Source of the DNA: Adiantum capillus-veneris
Taxonomy: Eukaryota; Streptophyta; Polypodiopsida; Polypodiales; Pteridaceae
Length of the DNA stretch: 64,000 nt
Reading direction: 5' to 3'
Assembly (NCBI GenBank): GCA_014529385.2
Contig: CM043946.1
Location: 22,896,077-22,960,076, forward strand
Numbering within the stretch: position 1 is the stretch's first letter; each line of letters starts with the position of its first letter. The position numbers and the translations under genes were made by a program. The notes under the pieces are model-generated. The model did no database searches. It was not told the DNA's origin and saw only the letters and a list, made by a program, of their open reading frames with translations. This document shows positions 54,444 to 64,000 of this stretch, in pieces.

Positions 54444-57400
54444 ATGCATCCAAGAAGGGAGCAGCAATGGTGCTCAGTATGCTATGGACCGCATAGTACT
54501 AGTGAATGCCCTACTTTTAGAGTACAATTCAATGCGAACTGCAATGCATGTGGAAGGTATGGTCATCAAGCTAAGGATTGCATAGTATTTAAGCGCGCGA
54601 TGGCGAATAGACCAACCTTAGCATGGACAAACACACCTCGAGTGCCTGCATTGATGCCGCTCCACCTCTTGAACAAACATCACTACATATGGTCCCTAGG
54701 GCCCAAAATGTTGTTCAAAAAACACCTTTACCACCTCCAGTGCTAGGACCGCAACCACCACATCCGAGAATCACTTCTGTGAATCAAGTGTGTTGTGAGT
54801 CATCTATTTCTTGTTTGGAAGGCTGTGAGGAAGATATAGATCCTAATATTGCCTATGGGATGGATGTGCTTGAAGAAAGTCCACGATACTACATGGAGGA
54901 CTATTGGGGACAAGTAAAACCTGTATATCAAGTAGCTGCTCTTGCGGCAAGAGGCCAAAATATCAATTACACTGCTAAGAGACCACCTCTTCAATGCTAT
55001 GAGTGTGGAGGTCCACATCGTGTAGCCGAGTGTCCTATTAGGCTACAAAAGAATGCCACACTTATGCAAACCAATCAAGGGAGCACGTCTACAATGCCGA
55101 TACTCATGTGTAATCGATGTGGCATAGATCATTTGATTGCCCAATGTCCAAATAATCCAAATGCACCGAAGATCACGCCATTAAACTTGATTGAAGTTAC
55201 CGAGGAGCCATGACCAAGTACACCCGTGGTACTAGTAAACGTACTCACACGATCGATGCTCCAAAAACATAATTATATTCTTGAGGAAAGAGACACGGCA
55301 TCAATTGCCCAATCTCAGAAAAAGAAGAAAACACGAAAAAAGAGATCGCAAAAAGCACCGAAGGCAGACCCCAGTTCAAAGACCAACATAGGGACTGGTG
55401 ACGATCCCGTATATATGAACGACGCTGAAGAAGATTCTGATTCAGGTGAAACCATGGAGACCAAAACGACCACTAACATAGAAACCAACAAGGAAGATCT
55501 TCATGAGCCACAATGGCCAGGATCCAAAAAGAAGATTGGAACTTACCCAAACCCTACAGAGGAGATTGAGCGAGTCAAGCAATTAAGGAGTTTGGTAGAA
55601 GATACCCAAAGGGATCTAGAACCAACACCTAGGAAGATCCAGATTACAGACACCGTGTTCCCTACGCAACAACAACCTCACCAAGTCCATAGACCCTTGG
55701 ACATACCTAGTGTCATCCAAGAAGAAAGTGACTTAAAGTCATGGAAAAGTGGGCGTACTCACTTCTTGATGGAAAGAATGTTTACAGAGGGACTACCTGA
55801 TCCTATCGAAGAAATGGAGATCCCATCTTCCCCACATCAAAAGACTCAAGGCCAAAAGGTGCCGTTAAACATTGCCAAATTGATGGATTTCATGTCTTCA
55901 AAAGTTAGAACCACCATCATGTCCAAACTATATAAAGACCCCGAGCTAGTCTCAGCCCTTCGAGCCTTCCTCAATGGAGAACTGAAGTTTGGGCTACCAC
56001 AATTTGCACAGATGGATGGAGCTGGGGAGATGCCAATAGAGGAGGAATACATAGATCCACAACCCAACCTAGATGAGAACCTTGTTATAGAAATATCTGT
56101 TAACAAGTTGAGACAATACTTTGAGAGTGATGAATCCAATGCGACTATACCAATCACTACTAAGGGATTAACTGTGAAGGGAATCCTTGATGGTGGGGCT
56201 GGGGTTAGCATTGTGACTAAAAATTGCTGGTAGACTATGGGAAGCCCTCACCTTGCGACCACAACCATAGTAGTGAAGATGGCCAATGGGTCTATTGTTA
56301 AACCTATTGGGATGCTAGAAGATCTCAAGATCAAGGTCTTTGGACATAAAATACGAGTTACCTTCATTGTTATGGATTTCTCCAAACACACTATGGCATC
56401 GGAGATGATCTTAGGACGTCCTTTCATGAGGGAAGCAAAAATGGTGCATGACTAGTCTAAAAACCATGTCTACTTGCAGTTCCAAGATTCTGTCATTCGA
56501 GTGGATCTTGTGACGGGTCGAGCACATCCTCTAGGAAACAGGTTTATAATCGATCATAGATCTGATACCACAGTTCACTCGGCCCCATTGCAATATTGTT
56601 ACACGTGTAAAGCAGACACTAGTGTTGGGGAAGATTCTCCTTATATGGATGTGCTAACTGGGATGACTGAGTCGGACAATGTGGATTGGGTCCACCTAGC
56701 AGCAACCATAGACACTTGGGGAAACAGGGGGACGACCTGGGTAACACCTGAGGGGGATGAAATGCCCGTACCCTTAAATATGCTACAAGCAATGCATATA
56801 GTTTCTTACAAGACTCATCCTAATAGGACAAAGAAAACATACAAGTGGGTCCCTAAAGCTTCTTTAGCGACCATAGCCAGTGCTAAAAGACAGGAACCTA
56901 GTAAGAGACGTCCCACTCGCTCCAAGAAAAGTAAGAAAATGTGGCGTTGGATTCCTAAACAACTATTGAAAGCCCAAGGCTACTATCAAGGAAATGATCA
57001 AATCTGGGTGCCAAAACGTAGATTGTGTTCTTACCTATGACCTGATCCATGTGCACGCAAACCTGTAGCTCCAAAACGAATTGACGATCCCGGAAAGAAA
57101 AAAATCATTGAATGCTACACACCCGCTCGAGAGCTAGTTTGGATACCAAAGAAAGAACGATTTGTTCCACCTAGCTCAAGAAGGGGGGAGTCCCATGAAG
57201 CTTCTAGCTCCTCATGTAATGCATCCATAGAGGTAAAAGCTTCTCCACAGCCTCCACCTACAATAGTGGACCTCCATGAAGCTACAAAGCAATCCACACC
57301 TCCCAGTGTTCAAGAATCACCTGATGAACCACTTCAAGTTCGATCCTGGGAGAGGACCTTACCACCCTTGCAGCTCGACGAGGCACCTAAGGTAATAGAA

Positions 57401-57472
57401 AACTACTGGCAAAAATCCCCACCTATTACCAACTGGAACAATTGGTTTCAAAGGATGACAACGGTATGATCT
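54444..57472 (+). pseudogene. gypsy C zinc knuckles, protease and C-terminal WVPK region
   Basis: Four Cys-His knuckles: CSVCYGPHSTSEC and CNACGRYGHQAKDC in one frame, CYECGGPHRVAEC and CNRCGIDHLIAQC in the next. The frame from about 54623 to 57469 is then constant and is broken only by single stops (TGA 55211, TAG 56231, TAG 56453, TGA 57038). It includes a Lys-rich linker, a coiled part, GILDGGAGVSIV (56187-56222; Asp-Gly-Gly in place of Asp-Ser/Thr-Gly) and MILGRPFMREA, together a retropepsin-like domain. The C-terminus has repeated TYKWVPK, MWRWIPKQLL, IWVPKRRL and LVWIPKKER. No RT follows. Confidence 0.8.
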
Positions 57473-57476
57473 AGAC

Positions 57477-57490
57477 AAGGAAGGGGGGAG
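57477..57490 (+). promoter_or_regulatory. internal polypurine tract in gypsy C
   Basis: AAGGAAGGGGGGAG, nearly the same as the tract before the 3' LTR (59107-59118), directly followed by TG. Confidence 0.6.
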
Positions 57491-57719
57491 TGTTTGATGA
57501 CATCCATCATTCACTTGCTTCCCTCTCAACCTTCCTCCCTGACCTCTTAATCTCCAATCCTAGGGAATGTATATATAAAGCCTTATACTCACATAAAACA
57601 AAAATAATAAAGAGCAAGAGCAATTAGCAAACGAATATGCACAATAAAAGTCATAACATTGACCCAGACCTACACATTCACAACCGGTACACTGAAACAG
57701 AGACCTATGTCATTAAACA
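57491..57719 (+). repeat. LTR-like 229-bp segment inside gypsy C
   Basis: Begins TGTTTGATGACA and ends TGTCATTAAACA; the two 12-mers are inverted repeats with one mismatch. A TATATATAAAG TATA-like box is at about 57570 and AATAATAAAG follows it. A purine tract precedes it, as expected for a 3' LTR, but no second copy was noticed in the window. Confidence 0.5.
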
Positions 57720-59106
57720 CCTTTGATCCTCATCACTCGAGTGATGGAGGGTAGGTAGAATTAGTACGATAGGAGTGTTTCTGTTTGAGAGTTTAGTGAT
57801 TAGCAAAGTTCCTTTTTCCCACGTATGTGCCTCCTAGAGGTATTCTTTGTGTTTTATAGTGTGTACAGGAACGTGTTGCTGTGGTTAGGATTTGGACTTT
57901 CATGGAATCTTTTTCTTGACTCACTCTTCAAATCAACCGCGATCATCAACACAAACAGGTGTTTCTTGTCCATTAGCATTGCCCCTTATCTTTTTTGCAT
58001 CCATGTGTTTGTCTGCTTTAATTGTGATTGGTAGCATAATATTCATCACGTTTGCTTAGTAACAAACATTTAATTCAATGTAATTTTTTGTCATAATCAC
58101 TTGTCTAAGTTTAAAAATCAAGCAGTCCGACTAAGCTAGTTTGACCAAGCTAGGTGTTAGAGATCTTCTCTTAATACCATGGGGAATGCCTTCCTAATAA
58201 TCAATGGTTACTTAGGTTCTTAATCCGATTTAGGCAGCATTGTGTGAAATGTACTAGGGCTTTCTAGTGGGCTTGACCCTATTGACCTTTAGCTTAAGTA
58301 TTATATAGGGAGTTTACTTGTGTAAATGAGCCTAGGGAGGTGTAACAGTGTTATATGACCCCCCAAAAGTTATAAAATTAAAATGCTGAAAACGAACAAA
58401 CAAAAAATCAAAGTGCCACAATGTAAAATCTTAAGCTGGAAGAGAAATCTCAGCTTTATTTGGTACTTCACTCACATGTATCACCTATGGTACTAAAGCC
58501 CTAGAGGTTCCCAGTGTGGGCACTTTTCCTTGAAAAGCAAAAAACCCAAGGCATACAAAATAAGCACATACATCAAAAATTGAATCACTGTGAAAAGACT
58601 TTGGGGGGTCAAAGAAAAGGTAATCAGTCAGGCGATAATTTCATGAGAAATTCCTTTTATCGTAGCTTAACTACAAGGTCTTCTAGGTATAGCCTCTAGT
58701 CAGCCCTCGAACATGAAATACTTGGCTCTCGCGATTAAACAACTTAATTGACCAGAGAAAATTAAGAAGCTTACCCATGGTATTAAAAGCCGATCTCTAG
58801 TGCCTTTTGACCGTTAAATTAGCGACCCCAGACTTGTTTAATTTTTTACCTTTACATCTGTTTATGCATTTGATTACATTGCAATTTAATGTTTATTGCT
58901 GACAAATTGTTTAAAATTATGTTACCAATCAATTTGTCTGCCTAAAACTGCATATGCTTTTTAATCGCTTATGAGAATGCAATTACTGTGCCAATGTTGT
59001 TTGATTTTGCAGTGACTGAAGAAGGCTAAGGACATTCATCTCAAATTCTCTTCCCCCTCGACAAACGAGCTTCAACTCAATAGCTTCCAAGGACGGAATC
59101 TACATC
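57720..59106 (+). other. gypsy C 3' non-coding region
   Basis: No coding sequence. About 58402-58600 matches 60980-61180 in element D (shared blocks include GAGGTTCCCAGTGTGGG and TGGTACTTCA). Confidence 0.7.
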
Positions 59107-59119
59107 AGGAAGGGGGGCA
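59107..59119 (+). promoter_or_regulatory. polypurine tract of gypsy C
   Basis: AGGAAGGGGGGCA directly before the 3' LTR. Confidence 0.8.
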
Positions 59120-59716
59120 TGTTAACCCTCACGGCTCACGGACACCCTATCACCTACGACGGACGTTGTAACCTACGGCAGACATTAAATTATTTATTTG
59201 GTAGAGTCAGGTATCGGGCTTGTCGGTCCAATAGGAAAAGGGTAAGAGTGATCGCCGATGAGAGGCGCACTCTAACTAGAACATTCAAGGGATTAGTTGG
59301 CTAAGCATGGGCGCCCAAGTGTGAATGGAGTGAGCTCATATAAAAGTCAACTAAACCTAAAATTCACTCATTCTCTCATTTGTGCAATAGAAGAGTGCTC
59401 TTGCTCCATCTCCATCTTCTTCTTCTTCATCTCCTTGTTTGTGTGTGTATGCGTGAGAGAGAGAGAGAGAGAGTGTGCGATCGAGCATTGCAACGACGGC
59501 ACGGCGGCGGCGAAGCGGTTGAGCGCGGCGAAGCGACGGCTCCTTCTTCTTCGCGGCGAGGAATCCTCCTCGAAGCAAGCGTAGAGTGGTGAGTGACACA
59601 CCATCGCCTTCTTTGAGCTTACTAGTTTAGGCTTGTTGTGTGCTTGGAGCCATTTGTGGCTCGCACACGGTGTATCGGCAAGTTCCTTGCATTGACACGT
59701 GCGACATACGTGCACA
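59120..59716 (+). repeat. gypsy C 3' LTR
   Basis: 597 bp, TGTTAACCCTCACGG...GTGCACA, followed by GACAC. Confidence 0.93.
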
Positions 59717-60338
59717 GACACACGATAGATCAGGCACGTAGCTCTCCACGTAGAGCTTTCAGGACAACCCAACAGGTATTTGTTCCCCGTGACGAGATAC
59801 ATGCTAGATTTTTACCTTGTGATGACACGATCATATTTCTAAAGAGCCATATGACCGACGATGGACTTTCACATGGTTGGCTCACATCTAGACAGTCACT
59901 TGAGGCACAGGATTACTTTGAGGGACAAAGACATGTTTGGGTACCTAGGCCACGAGCGGTAGCACACCCAGCGCATACAAGATCATACCCTAGAGCGAGA
60001 CCTCCACGAGCCAGATGTCGAGAGATGAGACTACCCCTAGAGAGGTCGGTACCTTCACAGTAGATAGTATGTCCTAGAGCTAGATGCACATGTAGACACG
60101 CTAGGAGAGCTCAGACTGACATCCCTACAAGAGCACGAGCATTGCAGATTTGGCTACCGAAGAGCCTTCCACACAGACTATTCGAGTAGAGGCTGATGCC
60201 CACCCTACGACCATTCCTTGTGCTGTTGAGCAGACTTTACATATGGAGCTAGGTGTTAGCCAGCCCTTGACTATTAGAGATCGAGCTAAGAGATTGCAAA
60301 TCATGCTTCATGGTGAGAGCTCTCTCTTGACACATTGA
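59717..60338 (+). pseudogene. element D protein, part 2
   Basis: Continues part 1: after removing element C and one target copy, the frame before 50735 and the frame from 59722 are the same. It reads TIDQARSSPRRAFRTTQQVF and then AQDYFEGQRHVWVPRPRAV, which resembles the AQGYYQGNDQIWVPKRR segment of gypsy C. A stop (60061) and frameshifts follow; coding character fades by 60338. Confidence 0.55.
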
Positions 60339-61639
60339 TATGTGCACTAGATTTATGTGCATATACCAGAGGCACTTTTTTCCCTTTTGGGTTTTTTCCC
60401 TTTGGATATCCAGGTTTTAGACCCTAGCTTAGATGCTTTATTTTATTATTATGTTACTTTTGTTATCTTATCTTGCTGCTGACATACCTCTTGGAGGTAC
60501 AGTGCTTTTGTTGATCTTTTGATGCAGCACATAGACAGACAATAGCTTGCCCATGGAGATTGGACGACCATGTAGACATGATGTATCTCCAGACACGAGG
60601 AGCTTCCATGACATCGACCTCTTCATCGAGCCCATGCACAGGTGTACTCCTTCCTATGCTATATGGTTTTGTACATTTATATTTGTTGATTGTGGCTTCT
60701 TCTTGATTTGATTAAGTGCATTCAATTATGTTTTGTTATCTGCGATTAAAGATGTATAAACTTGTCCTTTTTTAGTTAATTGACTTAGAGTTGAGTTTTA
60801 TTGATGAGCCTTGAGTTTAAGAGGTCGTGACTTTAGGTTAACTCATTTACTTGACTACTAGTCCTAGTTGGTAAAATTATTTGAGTGTTTGAAACCTTAG
60901 GAGTGTTTTAAGCATAGAGAGGCTTTCTCAACCAAACAACAAAGAACACTAGTGAAAATACAAAGGAAATGGAAGAAAAACAAAAGTGCCACAAGTGTAA
61001 AAGCTTGAGCTGGAAGAGAAATCCTGGCTTGATTTGGTACTTCATGCACATGTATTGCCTATGGTACTAGAGCCATAGAGGTTCCCAGTGTGGGTGCTTT
61101 TCTTTGAGAAGCAAAAAGCTCCGGGTATACAAATAAGCACACACGTCAAATGATTTTGCAAAATGTGAAAAATAACAAATGAAAATCAAGAAAAATGAAA
61201 TGAGAAAGACTTCCATTGAGCTTCAAGTACAAAAAATTCAAGCTTTTGTTTCGAGTTGTGAGAGTTAGTTAGCTAATCTATGACAGACATAATTGGGGAA
61301 TCTTGCATTGGGATAAATTTACTAACTTAGCTAGTACTAGAGTAAATGTTTTAACCCTTAGTCGTAGCTAACTAATTGATAGACTCATTCATAAGCCCAA
61401 AACTCTTAATTAATTAATTTCAGCAAGTGCAATTTATTTTTCCTTAATGGCAGTGTAACATTTCATAATTCTTTGCATTTACTCATTACTACATGTGCTT
61501 TACCTTTTCCTTATGCCTTATCACCATATATTTGAGCTTGCTACCTCATCCACCTTTTTCTTTTTGCAGGCACATTCTTTTTCAAGCATCTACCACGACA
61601 TGGCTTTGTCAGGGACGACAAAGCTTCGGGAGGGGAGAG
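60339..61639 (+). other. element D 3' non-coding region
   Basis: No gene. It includes the ~200 bp shared with gypsy C (60980-61180) and ends in the purine-rich CGGGAGGGGAGAG. Confidence 0.55.
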
Positions 61640-62410
61640 TGTTGATGGGCGAGCATCAACGACATGCATTATGCTTCCATTGGTGTGTACACATATGTGT
61701 GTGCATATATTTTTGTATTTACGGGCTCCACAGTGGGTTCCAAGTTGTACATTGATGATTATATGAGCCTAGATACCTACAGCATGTTATACATTTTTTG
61801 GCTGGCCGCCCATTTTTAAAAAGCCCTTGTATATAAGTCAATTCACAAGATGTGAAAGGGCATTCTTAGAGAAAGGAGTGTGAGGGAGTGTGGAGAAGAA
61901 GAAGAGGAGTGGCTATGGAGCTTGGATCTTCCACATCATATGTAGTGGTCATTGGGATTAATGGAAGCTAAGTTCTCTCTACTTGCTCTTGTCTTTCAAG
62001 CTTATGTGTGTTAATGGTGTATGATTATTGTTAATCTTCTCTTCTCTCTCAAGTTTTCCCTCTTGTTCGAGTATTCTTGCTTCACATGTGTGCTAGATTA
62101 GAGTGTGTGTGTACGTGGGTTGCATACATTTCTCTCATTAGGCTTCTTTGTGTATGCTTAATGTGTGATTAGAGTGTGTGTGCTTGAGATTAGAGCAAAG
62201 GGATACACCATTGTCTGCATGATTAGAGAGTTAGAGTGTAGATTGAGAGTGTGTGTACATGGATCTTGCTTCATCGGCTTTCCCTCTTCTCCTCTTTTGC
62301 TTTACCCCTCTTCCTAGAGTCCTCATTCCATCACATTAGGTGCATCCATGCCTCCATGCACTAGCCGGGTTCCGATCCACCGGATTGACATTATGTCGGT
62401 GGGTTGTGCG
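61640..62410 (+). repeat. probable LTR of element D (3' end uncertain)
   Basis: Starts TGTTGATGGGCGAGCATCAA right after a purine tract (61628-61639). It contains CTTGTATATAAGTC (about 61826) as a TATA-like box and a CT-rich, AG-TGTGTGTG-rich downstream part. No matching upstream copy was found, so the right edge is not fixed. Confidence 0.45.
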
Positions 62411-62415
62411 TTGTG

Positions 62416-62730
62416 CTATGACTGCCAACACTCACCCATTCTGTGGTCTGCACGCAACCATGGTCTGCCCAGTATAATAGGATATGCTCCCAACCCCGCT
62501 GGCATCACATGAAAATGAACCACCACCTTTGCATCATACGCCTCCACTTCTAAGCTCTTTACAACACCCAAACATTTTACTTTCTGATGGTTTTCCAATC
62601 TAATCCAAAATCCTGACACCCCAGTCACTGTAAGACCCATCTTTTCAACGCATGAGTGTGTTATGACACATATTTGGGCTTCGTCATCAACATAACCTTG
62701 TCCCAGATTTTTTTCTTTTGTGCCACACAT
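62416..62730 (-). pseudogene. gypsy-type protease domain fragment
   Basis: The minus-strand frame reads DDEAQICVITHSCVEKMGL, then a strand-rich middle and YPIILGRPWLRADHRMG, the C-terminal ILGRPWL hallmark of gypsy retropepsins. The N-terminal active-site triplet is unclear (Asp-Asp-Glu). Frame ends in TAG at 62416. Confidence 0.7.
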
Positions 62731-62849
62731 CTACTATTGGGCAAATGTATGGTAGCTCATCCATTACTAACACCTTCACCGAACCTCTGTCTGGTTCTTT
62801 CTCCATTCGGTGAACCATCCTCTTCCACTGTCGCTTTAGCTGAGGCACC

Positions 62850-64000
62850 ATCTCTACCCAAAAGTAACATCTACTTTCCTGCTTGTCATATCCTCCTTCA
62901 AGTCATAGCTTAATTTCCCATCTCCTAGTGAAAAATTTGAAACATGAAACTTGCAAACGAGCCCTTCTTTTCCTCTTGGCCTTGACATCCTCATCTTCAT
63001 GGCTCTTTCCCTTCTTCTTACTAGGACCTGCACCACTTCTTCCTTCCTTATCATGTGTGGTCCTCTTCCCAATAGGCATCACTAATGTATCCTCCAATTT
63101 TGGTGCCTTCTCCAAGGTGACCACACTTATCACTTTTGTCTTTCCCTTTTCCTCTTGGGTTAATCCACTGGTTCCTTCTTCTCCCTTAATTTCAATGCCA
63201 TAATCATTTGACCTAGTTAGCACCTGTCTTGGCAATGGATACATGTCTCCCCCCATCCTTGGTGGCTTATCACATTGTGGGCTGATGTGGCCCAACTCTC
63301 CGTAATTATAACACGTGGGTGTCTGCCTCTAGACTCTACCATTGCTTTGTTTAGCACCATTCCTGGGTCTTTCTTCACCTCCTGGCTAATTTGCAAACCT
63401 CCCCCGACCTCGATTATTTCCCACATTACCTAGCATGTTTAGGCTGAGATTCTTCATTAAATCTACCACTTGCCGCATGTCTTGCCTTAGCCCATCATCT
63501 TGCACTGCTGTAGTGACCATTGCTAGCATAACCTAAAGAGTAACAAAAACCATTGGTTCATGATGAACCCCTGGCATGCGACCTTGCAAGGAATCCATAG
63601 GCTGAAACTCAGACCTCCTAAGCAAAAACTCTACTCCTAGCTGACTCATTCTTCTCATCTTCCACTCTTTGTTCCTCGCTACATCTAGTGCATCTTCATA
63701 TGTCCTAAGCTTATTTAGCTCCACTCTCCAACATATATTCTCCCAAAGACAAGCTAAGAACTTGTCCTTCTTCATCATGTCAGGTGGGGGTACCTGTGGT
63801 GCTAAGGCCTTGCACATCCGCTCTTATGCCATTGAAAACTTACGTATGTACGCATCTACTGGCTCACCTTCCCTTTGCACCAAACCTTGTACTTCTTGCA
63901 ACACTTTATTAGGATCTTCTGTCTTCACAAACTCCACTTGCAATCCATGCCTTAGATTGTCCCAACTTAATCTCACAGGTGGATCAGCCGCACGCAACTC
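62850..64000 (-). pseudogene. gypsy-type gag with zinc knuckle, runs off the window
   Basis: Minus-strand fragments: gag core KDKFLACLWENICWRVELNK and LRTYEDALDVARNKEWKM (63650-63780), then a knuckle CYNYGELGHISPQC near 63280-63320, whose second Cys is Tyr, then a Lys/Arg-rich linker with SKKKGKSHEDEDVKAKRKRR. With the protease fragment at 62416-62730 this gives gag, knuckle, protease in order. Several frameshifts and stops; a different lineage from gypsy A-C. Confidence 0.65.

Larger units (their letters stand above)
50736..59716 (+). mobile_element. gypsy C: large LTR element with gag and protease but no RT
   Basis: About 8.98 kb. LTRs 50736-51330 and 59120-59716, tRNA-Asp-type primer site directly after the 5' LTR, purine tract GGAAGGGGGGCA directly before the 3' LTR, and a near-perfect target duplication. 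It encodes gag, zinc knuckles and a retropepsin-like domain, all with stops or frameshifts. The 1.6 kb between the last frame (57472) and the 3' LTR has no reverse transcriptase, RNase H or integrase. It fits a non-autonomous Athila/Tat-like (TR-GAG type) element. Confidence 0.92.

Noticed and set aside
59638-59716. ORF start at 59638 taken as the true start of element D part 2
   Set aside because: These bases are LTR sequence of gypsy C; the real frame enters from 50735.

Overview
The window reads as nuclear DNA from a land plant with a large, transposon-rich genome. Support: copia elements primed by initiator tRNA-Met, Athila/Tat-style gypsy elements with a tRNA-Asp-type primer site, a plant-type receptor-like cytoplasmic kinase homologue with GT-AG introns, a plant Misato homologue, and many long (CT)n/(GA)n microsatellites. 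A fern or other non-flowering plant is my guess; the sequence does not settle it. There is no bacterial-style gene layout, CRISPR array, rRNA or tRNA gene that I can see.

Layout. 0-15 kb: mostly non-coding, with microsatellites, two related minus-strand copia remnants inside a segmental duplication (3.3-4.9 and 11.1-13.1 kb), and a decayed HUH-type replication endonuclease (7.9-9.2 kb) followed by a 123-aa coiled-coil ORF. 15.3-18.5 kb: a copia 5' half fused head-to-head with a gypsy 5' half. 19.1-20.1 kb: last exons of a Misato homologue (minus). 20.5-21.5 kb: a cluster of GCCGGC-centred hairpins. 23.2-27.1 kb: a dead LINE. 27.7-30.6 kb: the best host gene, a four-exon pseudokinase (minus). 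32-34.4 kb: a solo copia LTR and a decayed gag-protease fragment. 34.5-38 kb: decayed minus-strand coding sequence. 38.3-48 kb: a second copia/gypsy head-to-head fusion, whose gypsy leader carries a complete nested copia with a perfect 5-bp target duplication. 48.4-60.3 kb: a plus-strand reading frame with a duplicated ~145-residue module (element D), split by a 9-kb gypsy-type element (C) that has gag, four zinc knuckles and a protease but no reverse transcriptase. 61.6-62.4 kb: a probable LTR of element D. 62.4-64 kb: another gypsy gag-protease fragment (minus).

Only the pseudokinase and Misato exons look like host genes; the rest is layered retroelements. Insertion order can be read: copia into gypsy A, and gypsy C into element D. 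The least explained parts are the duplicated-module protein of element D, the HUH endonuclease relic, the gag-pol stop codon shared by two copia copies, and the repeated head-to-head fusions.
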